Source: AP-15 sp036500965 (GTDB taxonomy: Bacteria; Pseudomonadota; Alphaproteobacteria; ATCC43930; CGMCC-115725). Taken from it: a stretch of 49,800 nt of DNA. Positions within the stretch are counted from its first letter, which is position 1. The number at the start of each line of letters is the position of its first letter. The stretch lies in NCBI GenBank assembly GCA_036500965.1, contig DASYBC010000006.1:1-49800 (forward strand). Direction: 5' to 3'. A program made the position numbers and the translations under genes. The notes below the pieces were generated by a model. It did not search any database. It worked only from the letters and a program-made list of their open reading frames with translations, and was not told the DNA's origin. Shown here one piece after another: positions 1 to 7,496 of the stretch.

Positions 1-231
1 TCCCCCGAACTGATGTCGTCCCGGATCCTCAGAGCAGGCATTGCGGTCCCCCCGTCCCCCAACCACAACATCTGCTACTCGCCAGCCAGCTCCGATGCAA
101 TTCCTTTGGCGAGTCAGTATCAATTCAGGTGGGTATTAGCCTTTGTCGCAGAAGAATTATCCCTCTTTCAGAACCCCGATGCACTCATCCCGGTGAGATA
201 TCCGGGCTAGCCGCCGCCAGGAGGGGTCACG

Positions 232-986
232 ATGCCAGCCAAGACCATTTTCTCGCGACGGCAGGCGCTGTCGCTGCTCGGCGCCGCCACCGGCACGTGG
301 CGGTCGCCGCCTCGGCCGCGCCGACGAGCCGAGGTCAACCACACGGCGCTGCAGCCTCGACGCGCCTGCAATACGTCTTAGGCTACGGCACGCTGATCGA
401 GCGCGGATCGCGGATCGCCACCTGGCCCAGCGCCGAGCCGGCCTCCCCGGTCGTCGTCAAGGGCATCGCCCGCGGCTGGTTCGACCAGACCGAGGTGCCC
501 AGTCGGAACCCGACCTATCTCGGCGGCGCGGCAAAGCGGGGCGCCGACTGCAACGGCGTGATCTTCGCGGTCACACCGGCGGAGTTCGCCAGCTTTGTCG
601 AGCGTGAGACCGGCGACGCGCCGATGCGGATCGATCGGTCGCAGATCAGGATGCTCGACGGCAGTCCGGCGGCGCCCTCCGGGGGCATCTGGTATTTCGC
701 CGACACGCAGCAGCGTTTCCCCTCCGACGAGCACCCGATCGTGCAGTCCGATCTCGATGTTTGCCTCGACGGTTGTCTTGAAATCGAGGCCATGCATCCA
801 TTGGCTAAGCAGCTCAATTTCACCAAGCGTTTCATCAAAACCACGACCCATTGGGGACCGCCCTGGAGCAGCGACCGCATCTATCCGTGGCGGCCATTCG
901 TCTCCGCGCCGCGCGCCTTCGCCATCGACGCGCTGATCCCACAGGTCCTGGGCCAGGACCTGCTCGACCGGATCACGCTCAAGTAA
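232..986 (+). CDS. Tat-exported gamma-glutamylcyclotransferase-like protein (frameshift in signal peptide)
   Basis: The body contains LQYVLGYGTLIERGSR near its start, the GYGTLI/GYGSL-type nucleotide-like loop of gamma-glutamylcyclotransferase-fold proteins, followed by a domain of about 200 residues ending at 986. The frame that holds this domain has no convincing start. A well-placed ATG at 232, about 7 bases after AGGAGGGG, opens a different frame reading MPAKTIFSRRQALSLLGAAT, a classical twin-arginine signal with an SRR motif and hydrophobic core. The two join naturally if one base is missing at about 291-298, giving ...LGAATGT then VAVAASAAPTSRG. The protein is therefore probably periplasmic or exported as a folded enzyme. 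Family assignment is moderate and the substrate is unknown. The single missing base may be a sequence error or a real inactivation. Confidence 0.6.
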
Positions 987-1053
987 CGCTGTCCAGCAGC
1001 GTCGGAACAGCCGGTTGATACGCCGTTATCCGAAGTAGCCCGCCGGCTCGCGG

Positions 1054-1956
1054 CTAAAGCACCGGTCCGGGGATGGCGAGGGCGTTCTCGGTCAGGCCCT
1101 TGGTGATGATGTCGTAGGCTTCGTCCAATGAATCGGTGCGGTGGAAAATGTCGAGGTCTCGAGCGCTGATCGTGCCATATTTGACGAGCGCGTCGAACTT
1201 GATCACCTCGTCCCAGTATTTGGTGCCGAACAGCACGATCGGCATTTGCTTGCGTGTCTTGCGCGTCTGCACCAGGGTCAGGATCTCGAACATCTCGTCG
1301 AGCGTGCCAAAGCCGCCCGGGAACAGCACGACGGCCTTCGCCAGGTAGACAAACCAGAATTTGCGCATAAAGAAGTAGTGAAAATAGAAGTGTAGTTCCC
1401 TGGTCACATATGGGTTGTCGAATTCTTCATCCGGGATCGAGATCGTCAGCCCGACATTGAGCCCGTTCGCCTCGGAAGCGCCGCGATTGGCCGCCTCCAT
1501 GATCCCGGGACCACCGCCGGTGCAGACGACAAAGCGCTGCTGGTCCTCGCCGAGCTTCTTCGACCAGGCCGTCAGCCGCCGCGCCAGCTCCCGCGCGGCC
1601 TCGTAATAGACCGACAGCGAGAGCGCCGTTTGCGCCGCCTCGACGCCGTCTCCGGCCCGCTCCGCCTCGGCCAATGCCGCCTTCGCCGCCTCCTCCGAGA
1701 CGAGCCGCGCCGACCCCATAAAGACGATCGTGTCCTGGACGTTGTGGCGCTGGAAGCGGTAGAGCGGCTCCAAATACTCCGCCAGGATCCGCAGCGCGCG
1801 CGCATCCTTGCTGCGCAGGAAGCGGGTGTCCTCATAGGCCTTGAATTGGCGGCGGCCGCGCCTCCCGGTCTTGCCCAATATTGCACCTCGGTTTATCGGG
1901 TTCTCTGTCGTCAGCCTATTACAGCTGGTCATCGCAAAGCCGTCTGTCGACAGCAA
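1054..1956 (-). CDS. LOG-family protein (TIGR00730-like Rossmann fold)
   Basis: The protein has the signatures of the LOG (Lonely Guy) family, often misnamed lysine decarboxylase: GGGPGIMEAANRGA and PGGFGTLDEMFE, the latter being the PGGxGTxxE catalytic/phosphate-binding motif. Characterised LOGs are cytokinin riboside 5'-monophosphate phosphoribohydrolases, and bacterial members act as nucleotide phosphoribohydrolases. At about 300 residues it belongs to the longer group, with a helical N-terminal extension before the Rossmann core, unlike the 190-residue short LOGs. The start is uncertain; a second ATG lies at 1932 and the first 25 residues look unconserved. It faces away from the preceding gene, and VapC ends 40 bases upstream on the same strand. 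The family call is secure, the biological substrate is not. Confidence 0.85.
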   Translation of the reverse strand: MLSTDGFAMTSCNRLTTENPINRGAILGKTGRRGRRQFKAYEDTRFLRSKDARALRILAEYLEPLYRFQRHNVQDTIVFMGSARLVSEEAAKAALAEAERAGDGVEAAQTALSLSVYYEAARELARRLTAWSKKLGEDQQRFVVCTGGGPGIMEAANRGASEANGLNVGLTISIPDEEFDNPYVTRELHFYFHYFFMRKFWFVYLAKAVVLFPGGFGTLDEMFEILTLVQTRKTRKQMPIVLFGTKYWDEVIKFDALVKYGTISARDLDIFHRTDSLDEAYDIITKGLTENALAIPGPVL

Positions 1957-1996
1957 CGGCCGAGGCTTGGTTCGCCCACGGGTGTTTGCCTCTGCT

Positions 1997-2386
1997 TCAG
2001 GGCGTGCGCACTTTCACCCCGCTCAGGGTGCTGGCGACTGCCGCCAAGCGCCGGTCGAAGCTGACAAAGGCTTCGCATCCCGCCGCCTTCGCAAGATGCA
2101 GCGCATCGGCGAAATCCAGCCCGCCGCGCATCCATTCCAATGCTTTTGCGGCCACAGCAGCGTCCTCCAGAGTGACGCGCGGAAGCCCTGCGAAGGCGGT
2201 CAGAGCAGCACTGATCTGCTCGCGGCTGAACCGATAGCCGCGCCGCAGCACCCACTCCGTTTCGAGCAGAACGGTCGAGCAGACGTACACATCCTCGCCA
2301 TCGATCAGCGCGCTCGCTTTAGCGAACTGCTCCGGGTGGTCGGCGGTCAGATAGCGGACGATGATGTTAGTATCGACCGCGAGCAC
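1997..2386 (-). CDS. vapC: VapC-family PIN-domain toxin
   Basis: A 129-residue PIN-domain ribonuclease. The N-terminus AVDTNIIVRYLTADHPEQ carries the first acidic residue, a conserved glutamate follows in LLETEWVLR, and the C-terminal half has the DFADALHLAKAAGCEAFVSF pattern with the remaining metal-binding aspartates. Such toxins cleave RNA, typically tRNA or rRNA, when not held by their antitoxin. It overlaps the upstream AbrB-type antitoxin gene by 20 bases, the usual translationally coupled arrangement. All acidic positions I expect are present, so the toxin looks intact. Confidence 0.9.
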   Translation of the reverse strand: MLAVDTNIIVRYLTADHPEQFAKASALIDGEDVYVCSTVLLETEWVLRRGYRFSREQISAALTAFAGLPRVTLEDAAVAAKALEWMRGGLDFADALHLAKAAGCEAFVSFDRRLAAVASTLSGVKVRTP

Positions 2387-2648
2387 GGCGCCGCTTTACT
2401 CCGGCAGTTATGGCCGCGTCCATTTCTTCGATTGTTTTTGGGCGCCCGCGATAAGCGAGCATCCCGGCCACCTCCTCCGGCCGCGTCGGCGCAAAAACCG
2501 GCGCCGGCTTCAGCAGCACCCCATCGGGAGTGTCCTCGACCACCAAACGGGTGCCGGGCTCCCAATTTTTGCGTTGCCGGATCGCCTTAGGCAGGATGAC
2601 CTGCCCCTTGGTCGACACCGTGGTCGTCAGTGTTTCATCGGTTGCCAT
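2367..2648 (-). CDS. vapB: AbrB/MazE-type antitoxin of the VapBC pair
   Basis: A 93-residue protein whose first half is a swapped-hairpin AbrB DNA-binding domain (TTTVSTKGQVILPKAIRQR, then GTRLVVEDTPDGVLLKP). The C-terminal half (TRPEEVAGMLAYRGRPKTIE...) is the toxin-neutralising tail normally found in VapB partners of this class. It lies directly upstream of and overlaps vapC, so the two form one transcript. By family precedent the complex should repress its own promoter, which would lie in the 2649-2760 stretch. No operator was identified by eye. Confidence 0.9.
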   Translation of the reverse strand: MATDETLTTTVSTKGQVILPKAIRQRKNWEPGTRLVVEDTPDGVLLKPAPVFAPTRPEEVAGMLAYRGRPKTIEEMDAAITAGVKRRRARGRY

Positions 2649-2828
2649 TGTGGGCTCTGGATGCGGCTAGTAAGATTAAGGTAAGATCGCTATCCTCGCA
2701 CCAACATGCAAGTTCTATATTCCCCGTTCGACTGTCTCTCTATCGTGACCAAAAATCGGGAAGAGAGGCGCAGCCCGCAAGCGTAGCTTACTATTTGGCA
2801 GCGCATTGCGTCGCCGCCCGCGGCCTGT

Positions 2829-2860
2829 CATTGCGAGGAGTGCAGCAGCGAAGCAATCCC
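2829..2860. repeat. Short intergenic palindrome of the ATTGCGAG...GCAAT type
   Basis: The gap between vapB and the thiocyanate hydrolase operon contains CATTGCGAGGAGTGCAGCAG followed by CGAAGCAATCCC. ATTGC and GCAAT can pair around a purine-rich loop. Closely similar intergenic sequences occur widely in proteobacterial genomes. Only one copy is visible here, so its status as a repeat is inferred from general knowledge. Confidence 0.35.
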
Positions 2861-2894
2861 GGTGCGAACGGTACCTCCGTCTGGTTTCGTGCCG

Positions 2895-3281
2895 CTAGGA
2901 GGCCTCGAGTCGGGATCGCACGGCATGCATGCGTCTGGTGAGGTCATCTTCGCTCAGCAAGCCGCGGCTCAGCATAATATGCGCCAAGGCCAACAGCTGT
3001 TGCTCGGGCGCGGGTGTCCCGCTGTACACACTCTCGCCGAGTTGATCCTCCGCGTGGCGCCGTTCCAGCGCAGGGAGAGCGGCACCGGCCGCTAGACACT
3101 CGCATGTCGCGTAGAGGCTGACTTTCCAGGGCGGATCAGGGTTGGTAACGCCGTAGCGCGGGGCGAGCTTTTCCCAAGTTTTGTCCTCGTTTCGTATGCC
3201 CTCGAGCAACGGGATCGGGGCGGTGTCCGCAGGGCGCGCCCGTGCAGGCGCCGCGGGCGGCTGAGCGCTGTCCCCACTCAT
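2895..3281 (-). CDS. P15K-like assembly factor of thiocyanate hydrolase (nitrile hydratase activator family)
   Basis: A 128-residue protein with KVSLYATCECLAAGAALPAL near residue 55 and a C-terminal helical stretch. It resembles the core of the adjacent thiocyanate hydrolase beta subunit (WELNTYVTCEVLGWKGVW) and hence the nitrile hydratase beta N-terminal/activator fold. In Thiobacillus thioparus the gene after scnC encodes P15K, a chaperone for cobalt insertion and cysteine oxidation of the gamma subunit; size and position match here. Its start overlaps the scnC stop by four bases (ATGA), implying translational coupling. The N-terminal 25 residues are proline/alanine rich. Function is inferred from synteny and weak sequence similarity. 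Confidence 0.75.
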   Translation of the reverse strand: MSGDSAQPPAAPARARPADTAPIPLLEGIRNEDKTWEKLAPRYGVTNPDPPWKVSLYATCECLAAGAALPALERRHAEDQLGESVYSGTPAPEQQLLALAHIMLSRGLLSEDDLTRRMHAVRSRLEAS

Positions 3282-4021
3282 TTGCCGGCTTCCGCTCGCT
3301 GATGGTCGCCGGGGACCGGACGACTGGCCTTGTGGACCGGCCGAATATCGTCGGATTTCCTGCTGGGCCCGGGCAAGGCTACGCCGATCATGCAGTCACG
3401 GGTCACAATCTCCGCCAGCTCCTCCTCCGTCCAATTCTCGGTGCCGGCCGGCCGCACTGGAAGGACCATGAACCGGCATTTCTGGTTGGAGTCCTCGACT
3501 CGCACCTCGACCTCTGAGGGGAGATTCAATCCGAACTCGGTCAGCACAGCGCGCGGCCAGCGGACGATCCTGCGGCGATAGTTGGGCGAACGGTACCAGT
3601 AAGGCGAGTGACCGAGCAGCGGCCGCGGATAACACGAGCACAGAGTGCAGACGACCACGTGGTGCAGGGTCGGGGTGTCTTCGAGCACACGCAAATTCAT
3701 GTAGTCGCTGGGCGTGCCGGAGCCGGTGGGCTCGGTCCAGTCGACGCCGATCTCGCGGCAGGCGGCGACCGCATCGTCGAGCAGACGCGCCTTGAACGCG
3801 GGGTCGGTCCATGCCTTCGCCACCAGCCGCGAGCCGGCCGCCGGACCGATCTGCTCGGCCCACTCGGTAAACCTGCGGTGCTCCTCGGCGGTGAACAGGC
3901 CCTTTTCGATCGCCAGCTCACGGACGGCGATTTCCAGCACCTCAAAATCGGTGATTTCATCGACCATCGGCGCCGCGGGATGCTGGTGATCGCCGTGGTC
4001 GTGCTCGTGTGAGTGTTGCAT
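3278..4021 (-). CDS. scnC: Thiocyanate hydrolase gamma subunit (Co-type nitrile hydratase alpha family)
   Basis: The catalytic metal-binding subunit, which hydrolyses thiocyanate to carbonyl sulfide and ammonia. The metal motif VCTLCSCYPRP lies near residue 125; Thr in CTLC marks the cobalt type, and two of its cysteines become sulfinic and sulfenic acids. The Arg after Tyr-Pro and the following SPYWYRSPNYRRRIVRWPR match thiocyanate hydrolase rather than nitrile hydratase, which usually has Trp there. The 247-residue length is close to the T. thioparus gamma subunit (about 243). A His/Asp-rich N-terminus (MQHSHEHDHGDHQH) may help metal handling. The late motif EIVTRDCMIGVALP is also conserved. 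It sits third in the scnB-scnA-scnC-P15K order. Assignment is strong. Confidence 0.93.
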   Translation of the reverse strand: MQHSHEHDHGDHQHPAAPMVDEITDFEVLEIAVRELAIEKGLFTAEEHRRFTEWAEQIGPAAGSRLVAKAWTDPAFKARLLDDAVAACREIGVDWTEPTGSGTPSDYMNLRVLEDTPTLHHVVVCTLCSCYPRPLLGHSPYWYRSPNYRRRIVRWPRAVLTEFGLNLPSEVEVRVEDSNQKCRFMVLPVRPAGTENWTEEELAEIVTRDCMIGVALPGPSRKSDDIRPVHKASRPVPGDHQRAEAGK

Positions 4022-4048
4022 GCCCTTGCACTCCCCGGATTGTTCGGG

Positions 4049-4360
4049 TCAACCGCTTACCGGTTCGAGCCAGCGGTCGGGAAATTCGGTCTGCAGCGTA
4101 TCATTGTCGAAGGGGTAATCTTCCCAAAGATCCTTTTGTCGAAATCGGACGATGTAATACTGCTCGCGCGGGGCTTCGTCCCTGTTCCAGGCTTCGTCCT
4201 CGGGGATCAGGTCCTCGTAAGTCCGGGCGGCGATCGTCCCGCTCACCCCCCGAACATACATCTGGGTACGGGTGTAGAACAGGTTGGGCAGATCCCTGAC
4301 GCGAACGCGGTCGCCCACATTAAAGCGGGCCGGCACGGTTTTAGCATCATTGCTTTCCAT
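4049..4360 (-). CDS. scnA: Thiocyanate hydrolase alpha subunit (nitrile hydratase beta C-terminal domain)
   Basis: A 103-residue SH3-like barrel subunit equivalent to the C-terminal domain of nitrile hydratase beta. Diagnostic stretches are FNVGDRVRVRDLPNLFYTRT near residue 13, RGVSGTI, YYIVRFRQKDLWEDY and a terminal NDTLQTEFPDRWLEPV. It is about 20 residues shorter than the T. thioparus subunit because the N-terminal arm is short. With scnB it makes the split form of the nitrile hydratase beta chain that characterises thiocyanate hydrolase. Its start overlaps the end of scnB by 14 bases, and scnC begins 27 bases after its stop, so stoichiometric co-translation is likely. Confidence 0.92.
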   Translation of the reverse strand: MESNDAKTVPARFNVGDRVRVRDLPNLFYTRTQMYVRGVSGTIAARTYEDLIPEDEAWNRDEAPREQYYIVRFRQKDLWEDYPFDNDTLQTEFPDRWLEPVSG

Positions 4361-4772
4361 AACGGGATCTCACCTCTGCAATCTTGTCGAGCAATTCGGT
4401 CAGCGAGACGTGATTCTTGTCGACGAGCATTCGCGCGGCGGACCAAATCCACCGGCCGTAGTAAGGAAGGCCGTAGTAGAGCGACAGCCCGAGATCGTTG
4501 TTCCCTCGGCGGCGCCGTTCCTCGGAGTTCCACACCCCCTTCCAACCGAGCACCTCGCAGGTCACATAGGTGTTCAGCTCCCACAGCTCTTCCTCTTTTT
4601 CCTCGTATCGGACGGGCGCATCGGCCTGACCGCCGACATCGTGGGGCGGGGCCATGTAGGCCACATATCGAGGATGCGGCACCTCGTAGGGCCAATCTTG
4701 ATGCTGGTGGACCGCCGGCGCCAGTTCGCCCCCGATCTCGTAATACTGTCGAAGCTCATCCCGTGACGGCAT
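4347..4772 (-). CDS. scnB: Thiocyanate hydrolase beta subunit (nitrile hydratase beta N-terminal domain)
   Basis: This subunit matches the N-terminal half of nitrile hydratase beta. Key stretches are PPHDVGGQADAPVRYEEKEE, WELNTYVTCEVLGWKGVW and LYYGLPYYGRWIWSAARMLV. A longer open frame runs upstream to 4994, but the start at 4772 (MPSRDELRQYYEIGG) is preferred. AAGGAG lies 9 bases before it, and everything upstream overlaps the preceding gene. The resulting 141 residues compare with about 157 in T. thioparus. The previous gene (Gp37/Gp68 family) stops only 13 bases upstream, its TAA merging with the ribosome-binding site. The hydrolase therefore lies inside a longer operon rather than behind an obvious promoter of its own. 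Confidence 0.92.
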   Translation of the reverse strand: MPSRDELRQYYEIGGELAPAVHQHQDWPYEVPHPRYVAYMAPPHDVGGQADAPVRYEEKEEELWELNTYVTCEVLGWKGVWNSEERRRRGNNDLGLSLYYGLPYYGRWIWSAARMLVDKNHVSLTELLDKIAEVRSRYGKQ

Positions 4773-4785
4773 CTTAATATGCTCC

Positions 4786-5559
4786 TTATTGACAGGCGAT
4801 CGAGGAACGGCGCACGACGGCCGGATATTCGTCCCAGGTGCGCCCATTGAGCAATCGTCCGGCCTTGCCCTTGCGAGTGCCGCCCCATTGCTTGAAGAAG
4901 AATGCCACGTTCTGATCGCGGCAGGCAACTTGGATGGCCTCGACCCACTCGCAGTCGATCGCTCTCGCGCCGGGACCGCTCTCGCCTCCGACAATGGCCC
5001 AGTGGATTTTTTGGAGATTGATCGGCGCTACGGGGCCAAGAAGCGGCTCGAAAGACACAAACCGAATGTGAGCAGGCACCGATCTTAGGATGTCAATGCG
5101 GTCCACGTAAGTGGAACTCTCAACAGATGTGCCAAGCCACACATTCCGCAGTTTTTTGTCGAATTTGGAGACTACGTCCAGCATTCGTTCAGGGCGTTTC
5201 GTAAGAATTTGATAGATATGCCAGTCCGCTTCTTGCATTACCTTCCATATTTTCGATATAATCTCGATGTCTACTCCGTCCTGGAACAGATCGGACATCG
5301 AATTTACAAAGACCAAGAGTGGTTTACGCCACCGCAGCGGCGCATCTAGCGCCTCGTGGTCTATGTTAACGCGGCCAGTCCAGACGTGCCGCCGGCCCGA
5401 CTTCCGGGTTGTGCTCCGATATTTTGAGTGGCCCATCGCTTGCAGTCTGGAAGCGATGCGCTGTGCGTAGCAGTTCGTGCAGCCCGGCGACAGGATCGTG
5501 CACCCGGCAATCGGGTTCCAGGTCGCCTCAGTCCATTCGATATGAGACGTGCTCGCCAT
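4786..5559 (-). CDS. Gp37/Gp68 (DUF5131) three-Cys-motif protein
   Basis: A 257-residue member of the phage Gp37/Gp68 family, starting MASTSHIEWTEATWNPIAGC. The three-Cys motif C-x6-C-x2-C (CTILSPGCTNCYAQR) near residue 20 suggests an iron-sulfur or radical-SAM-like site. Family landmarks follow: FVNSMSDLFQDGV, QILTKRPERM, LGTSVES, FVSFEPLLGP, WAIVGGESGPGAR and a late FFFKQWGG. The start at 5559 is chosen over an in-frame extension to 5871 because it begins at the family's conserved N-terminus and overlaps the TcmP stop by one base (TGATG). The molecular function of the family is not established. The gene is more A/T-rich than its neighbours, hinting at transfer. Confidence 0.88.
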   Translation of the reverse strand: MASTSHIEWTEATWNPIAGCTILSPGCTNCYAQRIASRLQAMGHSKYRSTTRKSGRRHVWTGRVNIDHEALDAPLRWRKPLLVFVNSMSDLFQDGVDIEIISKIWKVMQEADWHIYQILTKRPERMLDVVSKFDKKLRNVWLGTSVESSTYVDRIDILRSVPAHIRFVSFEPLLGPVAPINLQKIHWAIVGGESGPGARAIDCEWVEAIQVACRDQNVAFFFKQWGGTRKGKAGRLLNGRTWDEYPAVVRRSSIACQ

Positions 5560-6431
5560 CAGCGTCTCGGCTTCTTGATCACCGACCTGGCGATCCGCAC
5601 AGCGATCGACGCCCCACGCGCATTCCCGCAGGCGAAGCAGAGCAGGTACATGACTTGGCCTTTGCTGTTCACGAGCGGCAACGTCTCGGGCGCGACGGCT
5701 ACGAATATCCTCCGCAACCTGTCTAGAAGGTACGCCTCGAATTTCCCGGTGCCGGCATCCTTGACGAGTTCTCGCGTCGTCTCGTCGAATAGGTCGTTTC
5801 GTTCCTCCACACGATAGAAGGCCTGCCGCCAATCGGTGGCGCCCAGCGATCGGTCGAGCGTCTGCTGCCACTCGGCCGGGATCTCGCCGTCATTCGTGAG
5901 CAGCCGATTCAGCCCCATGCCGGTCGGATAGAGCATCCAGACATCGATTGCCTTCGTCGTAGCGACTGCTTCCAGCGTCTCCCAGGAGACCTGCATCCCA
6001 TACGGATCGAGGAACAGCACCGCGCGGTTTTTCCGCCAATCAGTTTCCCGACAAATCCGCCGGACGGCTTCATTGGCGTCATTGGTCAGAACCTCGATCC
6101 GCCTGTCGGGGAACTCGTCCTTCAGGTCTTCGAGCGTCTTTGACCGATTCTGCTGCTTCTCGACGTAGATGTAGCGATAAAACGGCGGATCGATGTCCAA
6201 GGCGATGCAGGCAGAACCCTTCGTGATCTCGTCGAGTTCCGGAATCTCCATCAGTGTGGCGGTTTCCCGTCGCTTGGCAGCACGATCGCCTGTACCGGCG
6301 AAAGCGTCGATGTATATTCGGTCGAACGGTTGGGCTTTGAGCGCCTGAGCGTAGCCACTCAGGTACGCCTTCAGCGCCTCCAGCTTTTTGACCGTCCACG
6401 GCCCGCCGAACCGATGCTGGCTCACAAGCAT
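5559..6431 (-). CDS. tcmP: Three-Cys-motif partner protein TcmP
   Basis: A 290-residue protein with HRFGGPWTVKKLEALKAYLS at its start, then DRIYIDAFAGTGDRA, an aspartate-rich segment like methyltransferase motif I (DAFAGTG), and later AVLFLDPYGMQVSWETL. This pattern defines TcmP, named because it occurs beside three-Cys-motif Gp37/Gp68 proteins, exactly as here. The fold looks like an AdoMet-dependent methyltransferase, but the activity is unknown. It is the first gene of the six-gene minus-strand operon. Its upstream gap (6432-6549) is conspicuously A/T-rich and probably holds the promoter. No clear ribosome-binding site precedes the ATG; a GTG two codons later is an alternative start. Confidence 0.88.
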   Translation of the reverse strand: MLVSQHRFGGPWTVKKLEALKAYLSGYAQALKAQPFDRIYIDAFAGTGDRAAKRRETATLMEIPELDEITKGSACIALDIDPPFYRYIYVEKQQNRSKTLEDLKDEFPDRRIEVLTNDANEAVRRICRETDWRKNRAVLFLDPYGMQVSWETLEAVATTKAIDVWMLYPTGMGLNRLLTNDGEIPAEWQQTLDRSLGATDWRQAFYRVEERNDLFDETTRELVKDAGTGKFEAYLLDRLRRIFVAVAPETLPLVNSKGQVMYLLCFACGNARGASIAVRIARSVIKKPRR

Positions 6432-6549
6432 CTACGGAACATACCATGAACTTATTCTGAAAGAAAGCCGAAAAGAAAAAGAGCCACCGAAGCGGCCCAA
6501 ATTCGCGGATGTTCAGGTCTTTGCCCGCCCATCACAATGGTGTGCTGGG

Positions 6550-6819
6550 TCAGCTGTGCCAGCGGAAGGCTTGCGGCTTCCTTGCGGCGCCTTGGCTGAG
6601 CACGACGTCGACGAGGGCGGAGCCGCGGTGGTTCATCGCCTCGTCGAGGGCGCCGCGGATCTGCTTCGGATCCTCGACAAAGAAGCCCTTGCCGCCGAAG
6701 GCTTCCATCACCCGGTCATACCGGGCGCCGTAGATCAGCGAGTTCGGCTTCATGTTGAACATCGGGTTTTCCGGGATCTCGGGCATGCCCGGGCCGATGC
6801 CCGGCGTGTCCGTGGTAAT
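6550..6819 (-). pseudogene. 3' fragment of a second 2-hydroxyacyl-CoA lyase gene
   Basis: The frame ending at 6550 reads PGIGPGMPEIPENPMFNMKP onward to PQAFRWHS, the last 84 or so residues of the thiamine-diphosphate lyase whose intact gene ends at 7497. By eye about 13 of 84 residues differ, most of them conservative. Similarity begins abruptly near GIGPGM and everything N-terminal, including the cofactor-binding part, is absent. The fragment is therefore a non-functional relic of a diverged tandem copy. The RelE gene starts 8 bases from its truncated end on the opposite strand. Confidence 0.85.
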
Positions 6820-6827
6820 CTGCCAGG

Positions 6828-7121
6828 ATGGTGTTTGAGATTGTTCTGGCGCCGGAGGCGGTGGAGGATCTGCGCGCGCTGAAAGCAAATGTACGCGCTG
6901 CCGTGCGGGCGGCGCTCGAAACTCACCTACGGCACGAGCCGGAAAGGACGAGCCGCAGCCGCATCAAACGGTTGCGGAGTTTACGTCAGCCGCAATATCG
7001 GCTGAGAGTCGGCGAAATCAGAATATTCTATGATGTTACCGCGACGACCGTCGAAATCCTGGCAATCGTGACCAAATCGGAGGCCCAGACATGGCTCGGG
7101 CAATTCGGAAATCTCGCGTGA
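6828..7121 (+). CDS. RelE/ParE-family toxin
   Basis: A 97-residue RelE/ParE-fold protein: FEIVLAPEAVEDLRALKANV at the N-terminus, a basic central segment (RSRIKRLRSLRQPQYRLRVG) and the typical late strand EIRIFYDVTATTVEILAIV. Toxins of this fold either cut mRNA on the ribosome or poison gyrase, and the sequence alone does not decide which. The toxin gene comes first and overlaps the downstream antitoxin gene, the reverse of the commonest order. The pair sits between the truncated and the intact copies of the 2-hydroxyacyl-CoA lyase gene. Confidence 0.85.
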   Translation: MVFEIVLAPEAVEDLRALKANVRAAVRAALETHLRHEPERTSRSRIKRLRSLRQPQYRLRVGEIRIFYDVTATTVEILAIVTKSEAQTWLGQFGNLA

Positions 7122-7375
7122 GAACGGCCCCGCTCTCTGATGTTGAAAGCGATCTGCCGAGGTTTTTGCACGAAGCCGCGAGCGAGGAAATCGTCATTAT
7201 GCGCGACGGTAGACCGGCCGGCGTGCTGATCGGCTTCGCGTCCGAGGCCGACTGGTTCGATTATCAGCTCGAAAACGACCCGCGGTTCCTGCGCCGCATT
7301 GAAGAGGCGCGGAAAGGCCTGCGGGCGGGGCGAGGGGTCAGGATCGAGGACGTTGACTCCGAACCTGAAAGCTGA
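7091..7375 (+). CDS. Phd/YefM-like antitoxin
   Basis: A 94-residue partner of the preceding toxin. The segment VRTAPLSDVESDLPRFLHEA followed by EEIVIMRDGRPAGVLIGF is the Phd/YefM DNA-binding N-domain, and an acidic, disordered-looking C-terminus should wrap the toxin. The ATG at 7091 has GGAGG seven bases upstream within the toxin gene. A GTG at 7118 overlapping the toxin stop (GTGA) gives a start nearer the canonical family N-terminus and cannot be excluded. The genes overlap by 31 bases with the ATG start and 4 with the GTG. Confidence 0.82.
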   Translation: MARAIRKSRVRTAPLSDVESDLPRFLHEAASEEIVIMRDGRPAGVLIGFASEADWFDYQLENDPRFLRRIEEARKGLRAGRGVRIEDVDSEPES

Positions 7376-7453
7376 TCACGCGGGCGCGTTGGTTTCGTCC
7401 CTGTGACCTAAGGCGGAGCCGGCGGTTGCGGAGCCGGCGTGGCCCCACCCTGA

Positions 7454-7477
7454 CCCTCCCCCGCAGGCGGGGGAGGG
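7454..7477. terminator. GC-rich hairpin between convergent genes
   Basis: CCCTCCCCCGC and GCGGGGGAGGG form a perfect 11-base inverted repeat in the 121-base gap where the antitoxin gene and the 2-hydroxyacyl-CoA lyase gene converge. It could end transcription from both sides. There is no strong T-tract, and similar CCCTCCCCCG palindromes are common intergenic repeats in alphaproteobacteria. Confidence 0.5.
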
Positions 7478-7496
7478 GAAAGAGGGCGAAGCGGGG

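Noticed and set aside
4773..4994. N-terminal extension of scnB to 4994
   Set aside because: It overlaps the Gp37/Gp68 gene, has no family similarity, and a good ribosome-binding site precedes the internal ATG at 4772.
5560..5871. N-terminal extension of the Gp37/Gp68 protein to 5871
   Set aside because: It overlaps TcmP completely and is Arg-rich; the conserved N-terminus HIEWTEATWNP begins just after ATG 5559.
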